In this document: positions 1 to 7,062 of the stretch, piece after piece
Numbering within the stretch: the first letter of the stretch is position 1
Layout of the letters: each line of letters opens with the position of its first letter
Assembly (NCBI GenBank): GCA_011052255.1
Contig: DRJJ01000105.1
Coordinates: forward strand, 1-11,107
Direction: 5' to 3'
Length of the DNA: 11,107 nucleotides
DNA from: Gammaproteobacteria bacterium
GTDB taxonomy: Bacteria; Pseudomonadota; Gammaproteobacteria; DRJJ01
The notes under the pieces: generated by a model
Told to the model about the DNA's origin: nothing
Databases searched by the model: none
The model's input: the letters and a program-made list of their open reading frames with translations, nothing else
Translations under genes and position numbers: made by a program

Positions 1-63
1 ACCGTCGGCAGCAAGGATGCTGCCGTCGAGCGTACAGGGATGTATTTACAGCGAGTCTGTAAA
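1..63. repeat. Double-hairpin intergenic repeat-like element
   Basis: Two neighbouring perfect inverted repeats lie just past the end of nasA. The first is CGGCAGCA (6-13) with TGCTGCCG (18-25) and a 4-base loop. The second is TTTACAG (45-51) with CTGTAAA (57-63) and a 5-base loop. Neither is followed by a T run in either direction, so they do not look like a standard intrinsic terminator. The compact double hairpin resembles interspersed repeats found between genes in gammaproteobacteria, and I recognise the general look but cannot name the family. The window edge may cut it. It may still serve as a 3' end stabiliser for the nirBD-nasA transcript. Confidence 0.4.
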
Positions 64-92
64 CAGCATGTCGGGTAAGCAACGTACTCTCA

Positions 93-2273
93 TTAATAAG
101 TCCTTGCTGCCTTGTTGCGTACCGCCGCTGCCTTCTGATCGGCTACCGCCTCAACCCTGACCGCACATTGTTTGTAGGCTGGCTGCCGTGAATGCGGGTC
201 GAGCAAACCCAGCGTCAGACGGTTTACGCAATCATGAAAATGGAAAGGTACAAATACCATGTTGCGCGGTATGCGCTGTGTCAACTGAACCATTACGACA
301 GCATCACCCCGTTTTGAGGTCAGACGTGCATACTCGCCATGTTTAACACCCAGTTCTTTGGCCGCATCCGGGTTCATTTCCATGTACGGCGTGGGACTGA
401 ATTTATTCAGATTGCCTATCTTGCCGGTACGGGTGCGGGTATGAAAATGCTCAACCACACGGCCCGTGTTAAGCCAGAACGGGAATTCATTTTCGGGGCG
501 TTCGTTGTTGTCGACAAACGGCAGACCAATCAGTTTTGCCTTGCCGTCTGCATGCTGGAATTTTCCATCGACATACAAACGCTGGGTACCGGTTTCGTCA
601 GCTTCATTGCAGGGCCACTGTATACCGCGTTGTTGTTCAATTTTTTCGTAAGTCATACCCGAATAGTCGAGCATGCGGCCTTTAGATAATTCACGCATTT
701 CATTGAACGCGCCCTCTGTCGTTTCCGGGAAACGAACCTTTTTTCCATTTTCAAAGCGACTGGCCATCTGGTTAAATATCCAGAAGTCCGATTTTGAATC
801 CTTATAGGGCGCGACCACGTTAGTGACCAGATTGACTCGGCGTTCGGTGTTGGTGAAACAACCCTGTTTCTCGGCCCAGATAGCAGCCGGAAAATACACA
901 TGGCTATATTCATTGGTTTCGACATCGGCATAGGCGTCCTGCACGACCAGGAAGTCGAGTTTTTCCATGATTTTGCGCATACGGTCGGTGTTGGTCATCG
1001 AGGTCATCGGATTGGTGGCAATAATCCACAGGCCTTTGATTTGTCCGGTTTCGATGGCCGGGAAGATATCGGTCTGAAACAATCCGCGTTTTTTCGGCAG
1101 AAAGTCTTCGTCGATCCCCCAGTAATTGGCGATCTCTTTACGGTGTTCCGGGTTTTCAAGTGCGCGATAACCGGGTAAGCCGGAACAGGATGACCACTCG
1201 CGCGTACCCATAGCATTGGCCTGCCCGGTAATCGACAGGCTGGTACCACCGGGCTTGCCGATGTTACCGGTGATCAGGTTCAGGTTGTTGATTGCAACCA
1301 CCCCATCAGAGCCATGTGTGCTCTGGTTGATACCCATGGTCCAGATGGTCATCCCGGCACCAGCGTTACCATACAGGCGCGCTACGTTGCGAATGGTATC
1401 TTCGTCGATACCACATATCGCAGCAGCCGTGCCCGGGTCATACTGTTTGACGATTTCAGCGAAGGATTCAAAGTCCGAGGTATTCGCTTCAATGTAGGCA
1501 CGGTCTTCCAGGCCTTCTTCCAGTATCACATGCGCCAGCGCGTTTAGTAGCACCAGATCGGTGCCCGGTTGTATCGCCAGATGTACATCGGCCTTTTGTG
1601 CAAACATGGTGACACGCGGATCAACCACGATAATCGGGAATTTACGTTTTTCCAGTGCCTGGGTCAGACGCCAGTATATGATCGGGTGCTGTTCCGGCAG
1701 GTTTGAGCCAAATGCCAACAGGCATTCGGTATGTTCAAAGTCTTCATAACATCCTGGTGGTCCATCTGAACCGAATGAACGTTTATAGCCAGACACGGCC
1801 GAAGACATGCACAAGGTTGTATTGCCATCGTAGTTATTGGTGCCAATCACGCCGCGTGCCAGCTTGCCCAAGGTGTAAAATTCTTCGGTCATAATCTGGC
1901 CGGTTGAAACAATCGCAAAGGCGTCACGACCGTGCATTTCCTGGATGCGTTTGATTTCTGCTGAAGTGCGATCCAGCGCGGCATCCCAGCTCACTTCCTT
2001 GAATGGCTCGTGACGCTTGTCACGCATCAGCGGCGTGCTACCACGATTGTCACTTTGAAACAGGTCATGCTCAAAAATACCCTTCAGGCATAACTTGCCA
2101 CGGTTAACATCAGCACTGCCTACGCCTCGGGACGAGACCGGAACACCCTTGTCATTGATGCCGACTTCGATAGAACAACCGGTTGAGCAATAGCCACAAG
2201 TAGTGTATTTCCACTCAACGACGCCCTTGTCGGCGATCTTGATCGGGTTTTTTTGTTTACGTCCGAATAACAT
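93..2273 (-). CDS. nasA: Assimilatory nitrate reductase catalytic subunit (molybdopterin, 4Fe-4S)
   Basis: This 726-residue protein should reduce nitrate to nitrite in the cytoplasm using a bis-MGD molybdenum cofactor and one [4Fe-4S] cluster. The N-terminal cluster ligands are C26, C29, C33 and C62, with the usual lysine two residues on (K64). C155, in NTTLCMSSAV, is the likely molybdenum ligand. The segment ITGNIGKPGG followed by GQANAMGTRE is typical of the NasA/NapA/FdhF fold, and the C-terminal molydopterin-dinucleotide-binding domain ends near FKVCAVRV-type KQCAVRVEA. There is no Tat signal, which fits an assimilatory rather than periplasmic enzyme. It begins 2 bases after the nirD stop without a clear ribosome binding site, so translation is probably coupled. 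At 726 residues it lacks the C-terminal BFD-like [2Fe-2S] extension of longer NasA proteins. Formate dehydrogenase H is a look-alike family, but the nitrite reductase and nitrate transporter context decides for NasA. Confidence 0.9.
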   Translation of the reverse strand: MLFGRKQKNPIKIADKGVVEWKYTTCGYCSTGCSIEVGINDKGVPVSSRGVGSADVNRGKLCLKGIFEHDLFQSDNRGSTPLMRDKRHEPFKEVSWDAALDRTSAEIKRIQEMHGRDAFAIVSTGQIMTEEFYTLGKLARGVIGTNNYDGNTTLCMSSAVSGYKRSFGSDGPPGCYEDFEHTECLLAFGSNLPEQHPIIYWRLTQALEKRKFPIIVVDPRVTMFAQKADVHLAIQPGTDLVLLNALAHVILEEGLEDRAYIEANTSDFESFAEIVKQYDPGTAAAICGIDEDTIRNVARLYGNAGAGMTIWTMGINQSTHGSDGVVAINNLNLITGNIGKPGGTSLSITGQANAMGTREWSSCSGLPGYRALENPEHRKEIANYWGIDEDFLPKKRGLFQTDIFPAIETGQIKGLWIIATNPMTSMTNTDRMRKIMEKLDFLVVQDAYADVETNEYSHVYFPAAIWAEKQGCFTNTERRVNLVTNVVAPYKDSKSDFWIFNQMASRFENGKKVRFPETTEGAFNEMRELSKGRMLDYSGMTYEKIEQQRGIQWPCNEADETGTQRLYVDGKFQHADGKAKLIGLPFVDNNERPENEFPFWLNTGRVVEHFHTRTRTGKIGNLNKFSPTPYMEMNPDAAKELGVKHGEYARLTSKRGDAVVMVQLTQRIPRNMVFVPFHFHDCVNRLTLGLLDPHSRQPAYKQCAVRVEAVADQKAAAVRNKAARTY

Positions 2274-2275
2274 AA

Positions 2276-2614
2276 CTAGCCGTTAGGGCAACCTTCGTTG
2301 GCGGTGGTCGACAGCAGTATCCTGTCGCCCTCCAGTTTTACCGGGTAAGTTGCCACACAGCCCTCGTCCGGCGCTATTGCATTGCCGCTTTCGAGGTTTA
2401 TTTTCCAGTCATGTAACGGGCAGGCGACACGATTACCACTGACGATACCCTGTGACAAGGGACCCTGTTTGTGTGGACATTCGTCACGGATAGCATACAG
2501 GTCATCGTTACCTGTACGAAACACGGCGATATTGCCATCATGTGTTTCGACTACGCGTGCACCCAATTTGGGAATATCGTCCAGCACGCCAATTTCAATC
2601 CAGTTAGTACTCAT
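2276..2614 (-). CDS. nirD: Nitrite reductase [NAD(P)H] small subunit, Rieske type
   Basis: This is a 112-residue Rieske-fold subunit that pairs with NirB in reducing nitrite to ammonium in the cytoplasm. The [2Fe-2S] ligand pairs C46-P-H48 and C65-P-L-H68 are both present, unlike E. coli NirD as I remember it, which has lost them. The start at 2614 (MSTNWIEIG) is chosen because an AGGA lies 8 bases upstream and the product then has the normal family length. The open frame extends upstream to 2767, but that part lies inside the end of nirB and encodes nothing Rieske-like. It sits 19 bases after the nirB stop and 2 bases before the nasA start, so the three genes form one operon. Confidence 0.93.
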   Translation of the reverse strand: MSTNWIEIGVLDDIPKLGARVVETHDGNIAVFRTGNDDLYAIRDECPHKQGPLSQGIVSGNRVACPLHDWKINLESGNAIAPDEGCVATYPVKLEGDRILLSTTANEGCPNG

Positions 2615-2633
2615 TCTTTTATTCCTGTATCCG

Positions 2634-5069
2634 TTAAGCAATAGTCTTGATGGGAGTGAACTCGTGCGCCTCGCCACCTTTGGCACGTTCTTCCCACGGA
2701 TCGTCCTGTGCAAATTTCTGTGAATACAGGAAGCGTTCTGCTGCTGCCTTGCGGCCGTCAGCATCATCCAGCATGCGTTCTTTTACATAGGTTAAACCAA
2801 CGCGTTCCAGCCACGGTGCAGTACGTTCAAGATAGTGCGCCTCTTCACGGTAGATTTGCATGAAGGCTGCGGCATACTCCAGCACATCGGCTTCGGTTTC
2901 AACAGTACACAGATAATCTGTCGCACGAATCTTGATGCCACCGTTACCACCAATATGCAACTCATAACCTGAATCGACGCACACCACACCAAAGTCCTTG
3001 ATGGTGGCTTCTGCACAGTTACGTGGGCAACCGGATGCGGCCATTTTATATTTATGCGGTGTCCAGGAACCCCAGGTCATTTTTTCCAGATCAACGCCCA
3101 GTTTGGTTGAGTCCTGGGTACCAAAGCGGCACCACTCCTTGCCGACGCAGGTTTTCACGGTGCGCAGGGCCTTACCATAGGCGTGGCCGGATACCAGACC
3201 TGCTTCATTCAGGTCTGACCAGATGCCTGGCAGTTCATCTTTTTTCAGGCCGTACAGCGCAATACGCTGACCACCGGTAACGTGTATGGTTTTGACATCA
3301 TATTTTTCTGCGACGTCAGCTATCTTGCGTAGTTCCTGCGGCGTGGTTCCACCACCCCACATGCGCGGAATAACCGAGAAGGTCGCATCTTTCTGGATAT
3401 TGGCATGCGCCCTTTCGTTGATGAAACGTGATTGCGAATCGTCTTTATACTCACCTGGCCACTGGCAAAGCAGATAGTAGTTCAGTGCCGGGCGACATTT
3501 TGAACAACCATTTTCATTTTTCCATTCCAGTGCGTCCATGACTGAACAGACTGTTTTTAACTCCTGATTCTTTATCGCAGCGCGCACATCATCATGCGGA
3601 TGATCGGTGCAACCACACATGGGTTTCAGATGGGGTGCGACTGAGTAGTCACCACCCACTGTCATCGCCAGCAGGCTTTCGACCAGGCCAGTACAGGAAC
3701 CGCAGGAACTGGATGCCTTGGTATGCGCGCGTACGTCTTCCAGCGTAAACAGTTTCTTTTCGGTAATGGCCTTAACGATGTCGCCTTTACAAACACCATT
3801 ACAGCCGCAGATCTCGGCGGTATCGGCCAGCATGGCTACGCGGTTTTCTTCGCCGTGCCCGGAGTCACCCAGATGGGCCTGTCCAAACAGCAGGTTTTCG
3901 CGAATATCTGATACGTCTGTTTCATCACGCATCAGATCAAAGTACCAGGTGCCATCGAGGGTATCACCGTACATGACAGCGCCCTTGATGCGGTTGTTGG
4001 CAATAATCAGTTTGCGGTAAACACCACGCGATGCATCCTGGAACACCAGCTCTTCGGTGTTTTCATCGCCGGTGAAATCACCTGCAGAAAACAGATCAAT
4101 ACCGGTGACTTTTAATTTGGTTGATGTGACCGAACCTTCGTATTTGCCAATGCCATGACGGGCAAGGTGATTGGCACAGACCCTGGCCATTTCAAACAAC
4201 GGTGCAACCAGGCCATAGGTGAGACCGCGATGCTGTACACATTCACCCACTGAATAAATGCGCGGGTCAAAGGTTTGCATGGTGTCATTGACGACAACGC
4301 CGCGCTCAGAGTGAATACCGGATTGTTTGGCCAGTTCGAGGTTGGGGCGAATACCCACTGCCATTACCACCAGATCGGCGTAAATTTCGGTGCCATCTTT
4401 CAAGCGTACCTTTTCTACACGCTTGTCTCCGATAATGGCCTCGGTCTCGGCACCCATCAGAAAATGCATGCCACGTTCTTCGAGTGATTCTTTCAGCATA
4501 CCGCCGGCCTGCGGATCCATCTGACGTTCCATCAGGGTATCCATCAGGTGAATGACGGTAACGCTCATGCCCTGCTGCATTAAACCATTTGCGGCTTCCA
4601 GTCCCAGCAGACCACCACCGATGACCACTGCATGCTTATGCTTGCCCGCTGTTTCGATCATCTGGTCAACGTCCTGAATATCACGGAAGCTGATCACACC
4701 GGGTAAATCATTACCTGCAACCGGAATAATGAAAGGCTGCGAACCGGTTGCCAGTAGCAAACGATCATAATCTGTACTGCTGCCGTCATCAGCAACGACT
4801 TTGCGGTTAACGCGATCGATTTCAACGATCTTCTTACCGCTATGCAGAGTGACGTTGTTGTCTTTGTACCATTGCAGATCATTGAGCATGATTTCGTCAA
4901 TGGTCTTTTCACCCGCCAGCACCGGGGACAACATGATACGGTTATAGTTACCGTAGGGTTCTTCGCCGTAGACGGTAATGTCATAGGCGTCCGGATCAAG
5001 CTTGATCAATTCCTCCAGGGTGCGCACCCCGGCCATACCATTCCCAATCAGTATCAGCTTTTCTTTCAT
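2634..5069 (-). CDS. nirB: Nitrite reductase [NAD(P)H] large subunit
   Basis: This 811-residue siroheme protein carries out the six-electron reduction of nitrite to ammonium with NAD(P)H. Domains run in order. An FAD/NAD(P)H oxidoreductase half covers about residues 1-400, with the FAD motif GNGMAG at 9-14 and the nucleotide motif GGGLLG at 151-156. The first BFD-like [2Fe-2S] domain has C421, C423, C456 and C459. A second CxC/CxxC set is C485, C487, C522 and C525. The sulfite/nitrite reductase half-domains follow, with the siroheme-[4Fe-4S] ligands C641-x5-C647 and C681-x3-C685. All expected ligands are present, so it looks functional. The ATG at 5069 is preceded by GGAG/AGGA-like bases. It is the first gene of the nirB-nirD-nasA operon and has a sigma-54 promoter about 50 bases upstream. 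It is close to the usual family length (about 850 in E. coli). Confidence 0.95.
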   Translation of the reverse strand: MKEKLILIGNGMAGVRTLEELIKLDPDAYDITVYGEEPYGNYNRIMLSPVLAGEKTIDEIMLNDLQWYKDNNVTLHSGKKIVEIDRVNRKVVADDGSSTDYDRLLLATGSQPFIIPVAGNDLPGVISFRDIQDVDQMIETAGKHKHAVVIGGGLLGLEAANGLMQQGMSVTVIHLMDTLMERQMDPQAGGMLKESLEERGMHFLMGAETEAIIGDKRVEKVRLKDGTEIYADLVVMAVGIRPNLELAKQSGIHSERGVVVNDTMQTFDPRIYSVGECVQHRGLTYGLVAPLFEMARVCANHLARHGIGKYEGSVTSTKLKVTGIDLFSAGDFTGDENTEELVFQDASRGVYRKLIIANNRIKGAVMYGDTLDGTWYFDLMRDETDVSDIRENLLFGQAHLGDSGHGEENRVAMLADTAEICGCNGVCKGDIVKAITEKKLFTLEDVRAHTKASSSCGSCTGLVESLLAMTVGGDYSVAPHLKPMCGCTDHPHDDVRAAIKNQELKTVCSVMDALEWKNENGCSKCRPALNYYLLCQWPGEYKDDSQSRFINERAHANIQKDATFSVIPRMWGGGTTPQELRKIADVAEKYDVKTIHVTGGQRIALYGLKKDELPGIWSDLNEAGLVSGHAYGKALRTVKTCVGKEWCRFGTQDSTKLGVDLEKMTWGSWTPHKYKMAASGCPRNCAEATIKDFGVVCVDSGYELHIGGNGGIKIRATDYLCTVETEADVLEYAAAFMQIYREEAHYLERTAPWLERVGLTYVKERMLDDADGRKAAAERFLYSQKFAQDDPWEERAKGGEAHEFTPIKTIA

Positions 5070-5117
5070 GTGTTCCTACTCCGGTAACTACACTTATGAC
5101 GTCTTTGCAGGCTATAG

Positions 5118-5133
5118 AGCAAATAATATGCCA
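5118..5133 (-). promoter_or_regulatory. Sigma-54 promoter for nirB-nirD-nasA
   Basis: Read on the minus strand this is TGGCATATTATTTGCT, matching the sigma-54 consensus TGGCAC-N5-TTGCW at all core positions. The -24 GG (5131-5132) and -12 GC (5119-5120) are separated by exactly 10 bases. The predicted transcription start is near 5107, which leaves a leader of about 38 bases before nirB, too short for a NasR-type antitermination leader. It implies control by an enhancer-binding protein, probably NtrC. Confidence 0.8.
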
Positions 5134-5220
5134 AATTTCTAATATTCCAATAACTGACTATTTTTATTGAGTATTAACCATATGTCACTATCTCTATAGA
5201 GATGCACAGCAAAATAGCTC

Positions 5221-5235
5221 GCACTATAATGGTGC
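5221..5235. promoter_or_regulatory. NtrC-type enhancer site 1
   Basis: GCACTATAATGGTGC matches the NtrC binding pattern GCAC-N6-GGTGC, with the same spacing as the classical glnA sites. It is centred about 120 bases upstream of the predicted nirB start, a typical enhancer distance, and lies between two divergent sigma-54 promoters. The assignment rests on pattern match and context. Confidence 0.65.
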
Positions 5236-5290
5236 ATTGATGCTATTATTTGCATTCAGAAATGACACAAATGCGCTCATGCGCATCAAA

Positions 5291-5305
5291 CGATCATTAT
5301 AGTGT
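5291..5305. promoter_or_regulatory. Weak third NtrC-like half site
   Basis: Read on the minus strand this is ACACTATAATGATCG, 11 of 15 positions identical to enhancer site 1, sharing the full CACTATAATG core in inverted orientation. The right half-site (GGTGC) is degraded. It may be a low-affinity NtrC site or simply an inverted copy. Confidence 0.3.
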
Positions 5306-5356
5306 ATTAATGCAGGCTAATATGCTTTTCTCTGTGTTTAGCGCGCCTTATTATAC

Positions 5357-5389
5357 GCTTGCTGTGCACCTGATAAGTGCATAGCAAGC
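5357..5389. promoter_or_regulatory. NtrC-type enhancer site 2 inside a long palindrome
   Basis: The core GCACCTGATAAGTGC (5366-5380) fits the NtrC pattern TGCACC-N5-GGTGCA with one central mismatch and sits about 97 bases upstream of the predicted transporter start. The symmetry reaches well past the core: GCTTGCTGTGCAC (5357-5369) pairs with GTGCATAGCAAGC (5377-5389) over 13 positions with a single G-T wobble. No T run follows, so it is not a standard terminator. Confidence 0.65.
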
Positions 5390-5443
5390 CGAACAAATTT
5401 TAATAATATATCTTTCTTGTTGTTTTTATTAGCCTTTTTCTAT

Positions 5444-5459
5444 TGGCATAGGAATTGCT
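5444..5459 (+). promoter_or_regulatory. Sigma-54 promoter for the nitrate transporter gene
   Basis: TGGCATAGGAATTGCT matches the sigma-54 consensus, with GG at 5445-5446 and GC at 5457-5458 separated by exactly 10 bases. The predicted start is near 5470, giving a leader of about 28 bases. It shares TGGCAT-N5-TTGCT with the nirB promoter, so both operons should respond to the same activator. Confidence 0.8.
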
Positions 5460-5486
5460 AAAGACGGGATAATGAACCAAATACCC

Positions 5487-5491
5487 AGGAG
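5487..5491 (+). promoter_or_regulatory. Ribosome binding site of the nitrate transporter
   Basis: AGGAG lies 6 bases before the ATG at 5498 and fixes that start. Confidence 0.8.
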
Positions 5492-5497
5492 TATGCA

Positions 5498-6973
5498 ATG
5501 TCGTCGCCATCGCAAGGAGTAAACCTGCTGTCATTTACCGGCAAGATGCGAATTTTGCATCTTTCATGGTTTGCGTTTTTTATCACCTTTCTGGTCTGGT
5601 TTAACCACGCCCCGCTGCTGGGCGCGATGCGCGACACCTTTGGTTTGACTGACCAGCAAATCAAAACACTGCTAATCCTGAATGTTGCACTCACTATCCC
5701 GGCACGCATTATCATCGGCATGCTGGTGGATGCGGTGGGCCCACGCCGTATCTTCACGATGCTGCTGTTTGTATCGAGCTTCCTGTGTTTTGGCTTTGCG
5801 ATAGCCGACAGTTATGAACAACTGGCGCTGATGCGGTTTCTGCTTGGCTTTGCCGGTGCCGGCTTTGTGATTGGTATCCGCCTGATCAGCGAGTGGTTTC
5901 CGGCCAAACAGGCTGGCTTCGCATCCGGTATTTATGGTGGCTGGGGCAACTTTGGCTCTGCTGCGGCCGCCGTTACCCTGCCCGCCCTGGCCCTGTTTTT
6001 CGGAGGCGACGATGGCTGGCGTTATGCGGTAGGCAGCACCGGGGTTCTGGCGCTAGTCTATTCCGGGATATTCTTCTTCAGCACCAGTGATACGCCCAAG
6101 GGCTCTACCTATTTTAAACCCAAACGGAATGGTGCGCTGGAGGTAACCAGTGCGGGTGACATGCTGTTGTATCTGATTATGAATATCCCGATGTATGCAG
6201 CGCTTGGCGTACTGGCCTGGAAACTGGGGCCTGACAATCTGAACATGCTGAGTGCCAGTGTCGTCTATATAATTTACGCCATTCTGGGTAGTTTGTATCT
6301 GTTTCAGGCTATACGAATCTATCAGGTTAACGGGCACGTTTTGAATACACCGGTGCCTGAAATAGAACGTTATCAATTCAAGCAGGTCGCGCTTCTTAAT
6401 CTGGCATATATGGTCACTTTTGGCTCTGAGTTGGCTGTTGTGTCGATATTACCGCTGTTTTTCATGGATACCTTCAACCTTTCAATTGTGATGGCCGGTC
6501 TGGTCGCTTCTGTATTTGCCGGGTTAAACCTGATTATGCGTCCGGCCGGAGGCTGGATTAGTGACCGCCACGGTCGCAAACGATCCTTAACATTAATGCT
6601 GCTCGGCTTGTTCATCGGCTACCTGTTGATGAGCACAATTGATAATACCTGGTCAATATGGCTGGCTGTGGCAGTGGTTATTTTTGCATCTGTTTTCGTC
6701 AATGCCGGCAATGGCGCTGTGTTTGCGATAGTCCCACTGATTAAACGACGCCTGACCGGACAGATTGCCGGTATGACAGGAGCCTACGGCAATGTTGGCG
6801 GTGTGATATTTTTGACTGTGCTGTCGTTTGTTTCATACAAGATTTTCTTTCTGGTGATCGCCGTGTTCGGACTGGTCACACTGTTGGCGACGATGTTCTT
6901 CCTGGATGAGCCCGAAGTTCAAAGAACCGAGGTATTGCCTGACGGAACGGTTCAGATGATTGAAGTTGAATAA
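5498..6973 (+). CDS. narK: Nitrate/nitrite transporter, NNP family of the MFS (NarK/NasA type)
   Basis: This 491-residue inner-membrane protein should import nitrate for assimilation. Family marks are the MFS loop motif GMLVDAVGPRR (74-84), the substrate-site arginine R128 in GAGFVIGIR, the first nitrate signature around GIYGGWGNFG (from 144), the symmetric arginine R348 in RPAGGWISDRHG, and the second nitrate signature GAYGNVGG (from 428). I count about 14 hydrophobic segments rather than 12: the usual six plus six, with two more at about 221-273 in the central region. It is transcribed divergently from nirB from its own sigma-54 promoter. Pseudomonas calls the equivalent gene nasA, a name I avoid here because it also names the reductase. 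Direction of transport (uptake against exchange) cannot be read from sequence, but context favours nitrate uptake. Confidence 0.92.
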   Translation: MSSPSQGVNLLSFTGKMRILHLSWFAFFITFLVWFNHAPLLGAMRDTFGLTDQQIKTLLILNVALTIPARIIIGMLVDAVGPRRIFTMLLFVSSFLCFGFAIADSYEQLALMRFLLGFAGAGFVIGIRLISEWFPAKQAGFASGIYGGWGNFGSAAAAVTLPALALFFGGDDGWRYAVGSTGVLALVYSGIFFFSTSDTPKGSTYFKPKRNGALEVTSAGDMLLYLIMNIPMYAALGVLAWKLGPDNLNMLSASVVYIIYAILGSLYLFQAIRIYQVNGHVLNTPVPEIERYQFKQVALLNLAYMVTFGSELAVVSILPLFFMDTFNLSIVMAGLVASVFAGLNLIMRPAGGWISDRHGRKRSLTLMLLGLFIGYLLMSTIDNTWSIWLAVAVVIFASVFVNAGNGAVFAIVPLIKRRLTGQIAGMTGAYGNVGGVIFLTVLSFVSYKIFFLVIAVFGLVTLLATMFFLDEPEVQRTEVLPDGTVQMIEVE

Positions 6974-6981
6974 TAATATGG

Positions 6982-7046
6982 AAAAGGCTGCTGAACTATT
7001 GCCTGAACCCGTAGCTTCATGACGGATGCAGCTATTAGCCTTTTTT
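6982..7046 (+). terminator. Possible terminator or attenuator between transporter and kinase genes
   Basis: AAAAGGCT plus GCTG (6982-6993) can pair with CAGC, a TATT bulge, and AGCCTTTT (7029-7044), followed by a run of six T at 7041-7046. An inner hairpin CCGT/ACGG (7009-7012 with 7022-7025) sits in the loop. The bulge and large loop make it weaker than a standard terminator. It would partly separate the kinase gene from transporter transcription. Confidence 0.4.
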
Positions 7047-7062
7047 CTGATATTATCGTTCC

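Noticed and set aside
339..1894. Several plus-strand frames antisense to nasA
   Set aside because: They are short, overlapping, without ribosome binding sites or recognisable domains, and are shadows of the nasA reading frame.
93..2273. Formate dehydrogenase H instead of nitrate reductase
   Set aside because: The folds are similar, but the operon with nirBD and the divergent nitrate transporter make NasA far more likely.
2615..2767. Upstream extension of the nirD frame
   Set aside because: It lies inside the end of nirB and before a good ribosome binding site at the 2614 start, and the added residues are not Rieske-like.
5286..5300. IHF site in the divergent control region
   Set aside because: An ATCAA followed by a poor TTR match does not meet the consensus, although IHF would be plausible for sigma-54 looping.
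5070..5497. NasR/NasT-type antitermination leader
   Set aside because: Predicted leaders are only about 30-40 bases and lack paired hexaloop hairpins; the long palindrome lies upstream of the transporter promoter and has a 7-base loop.
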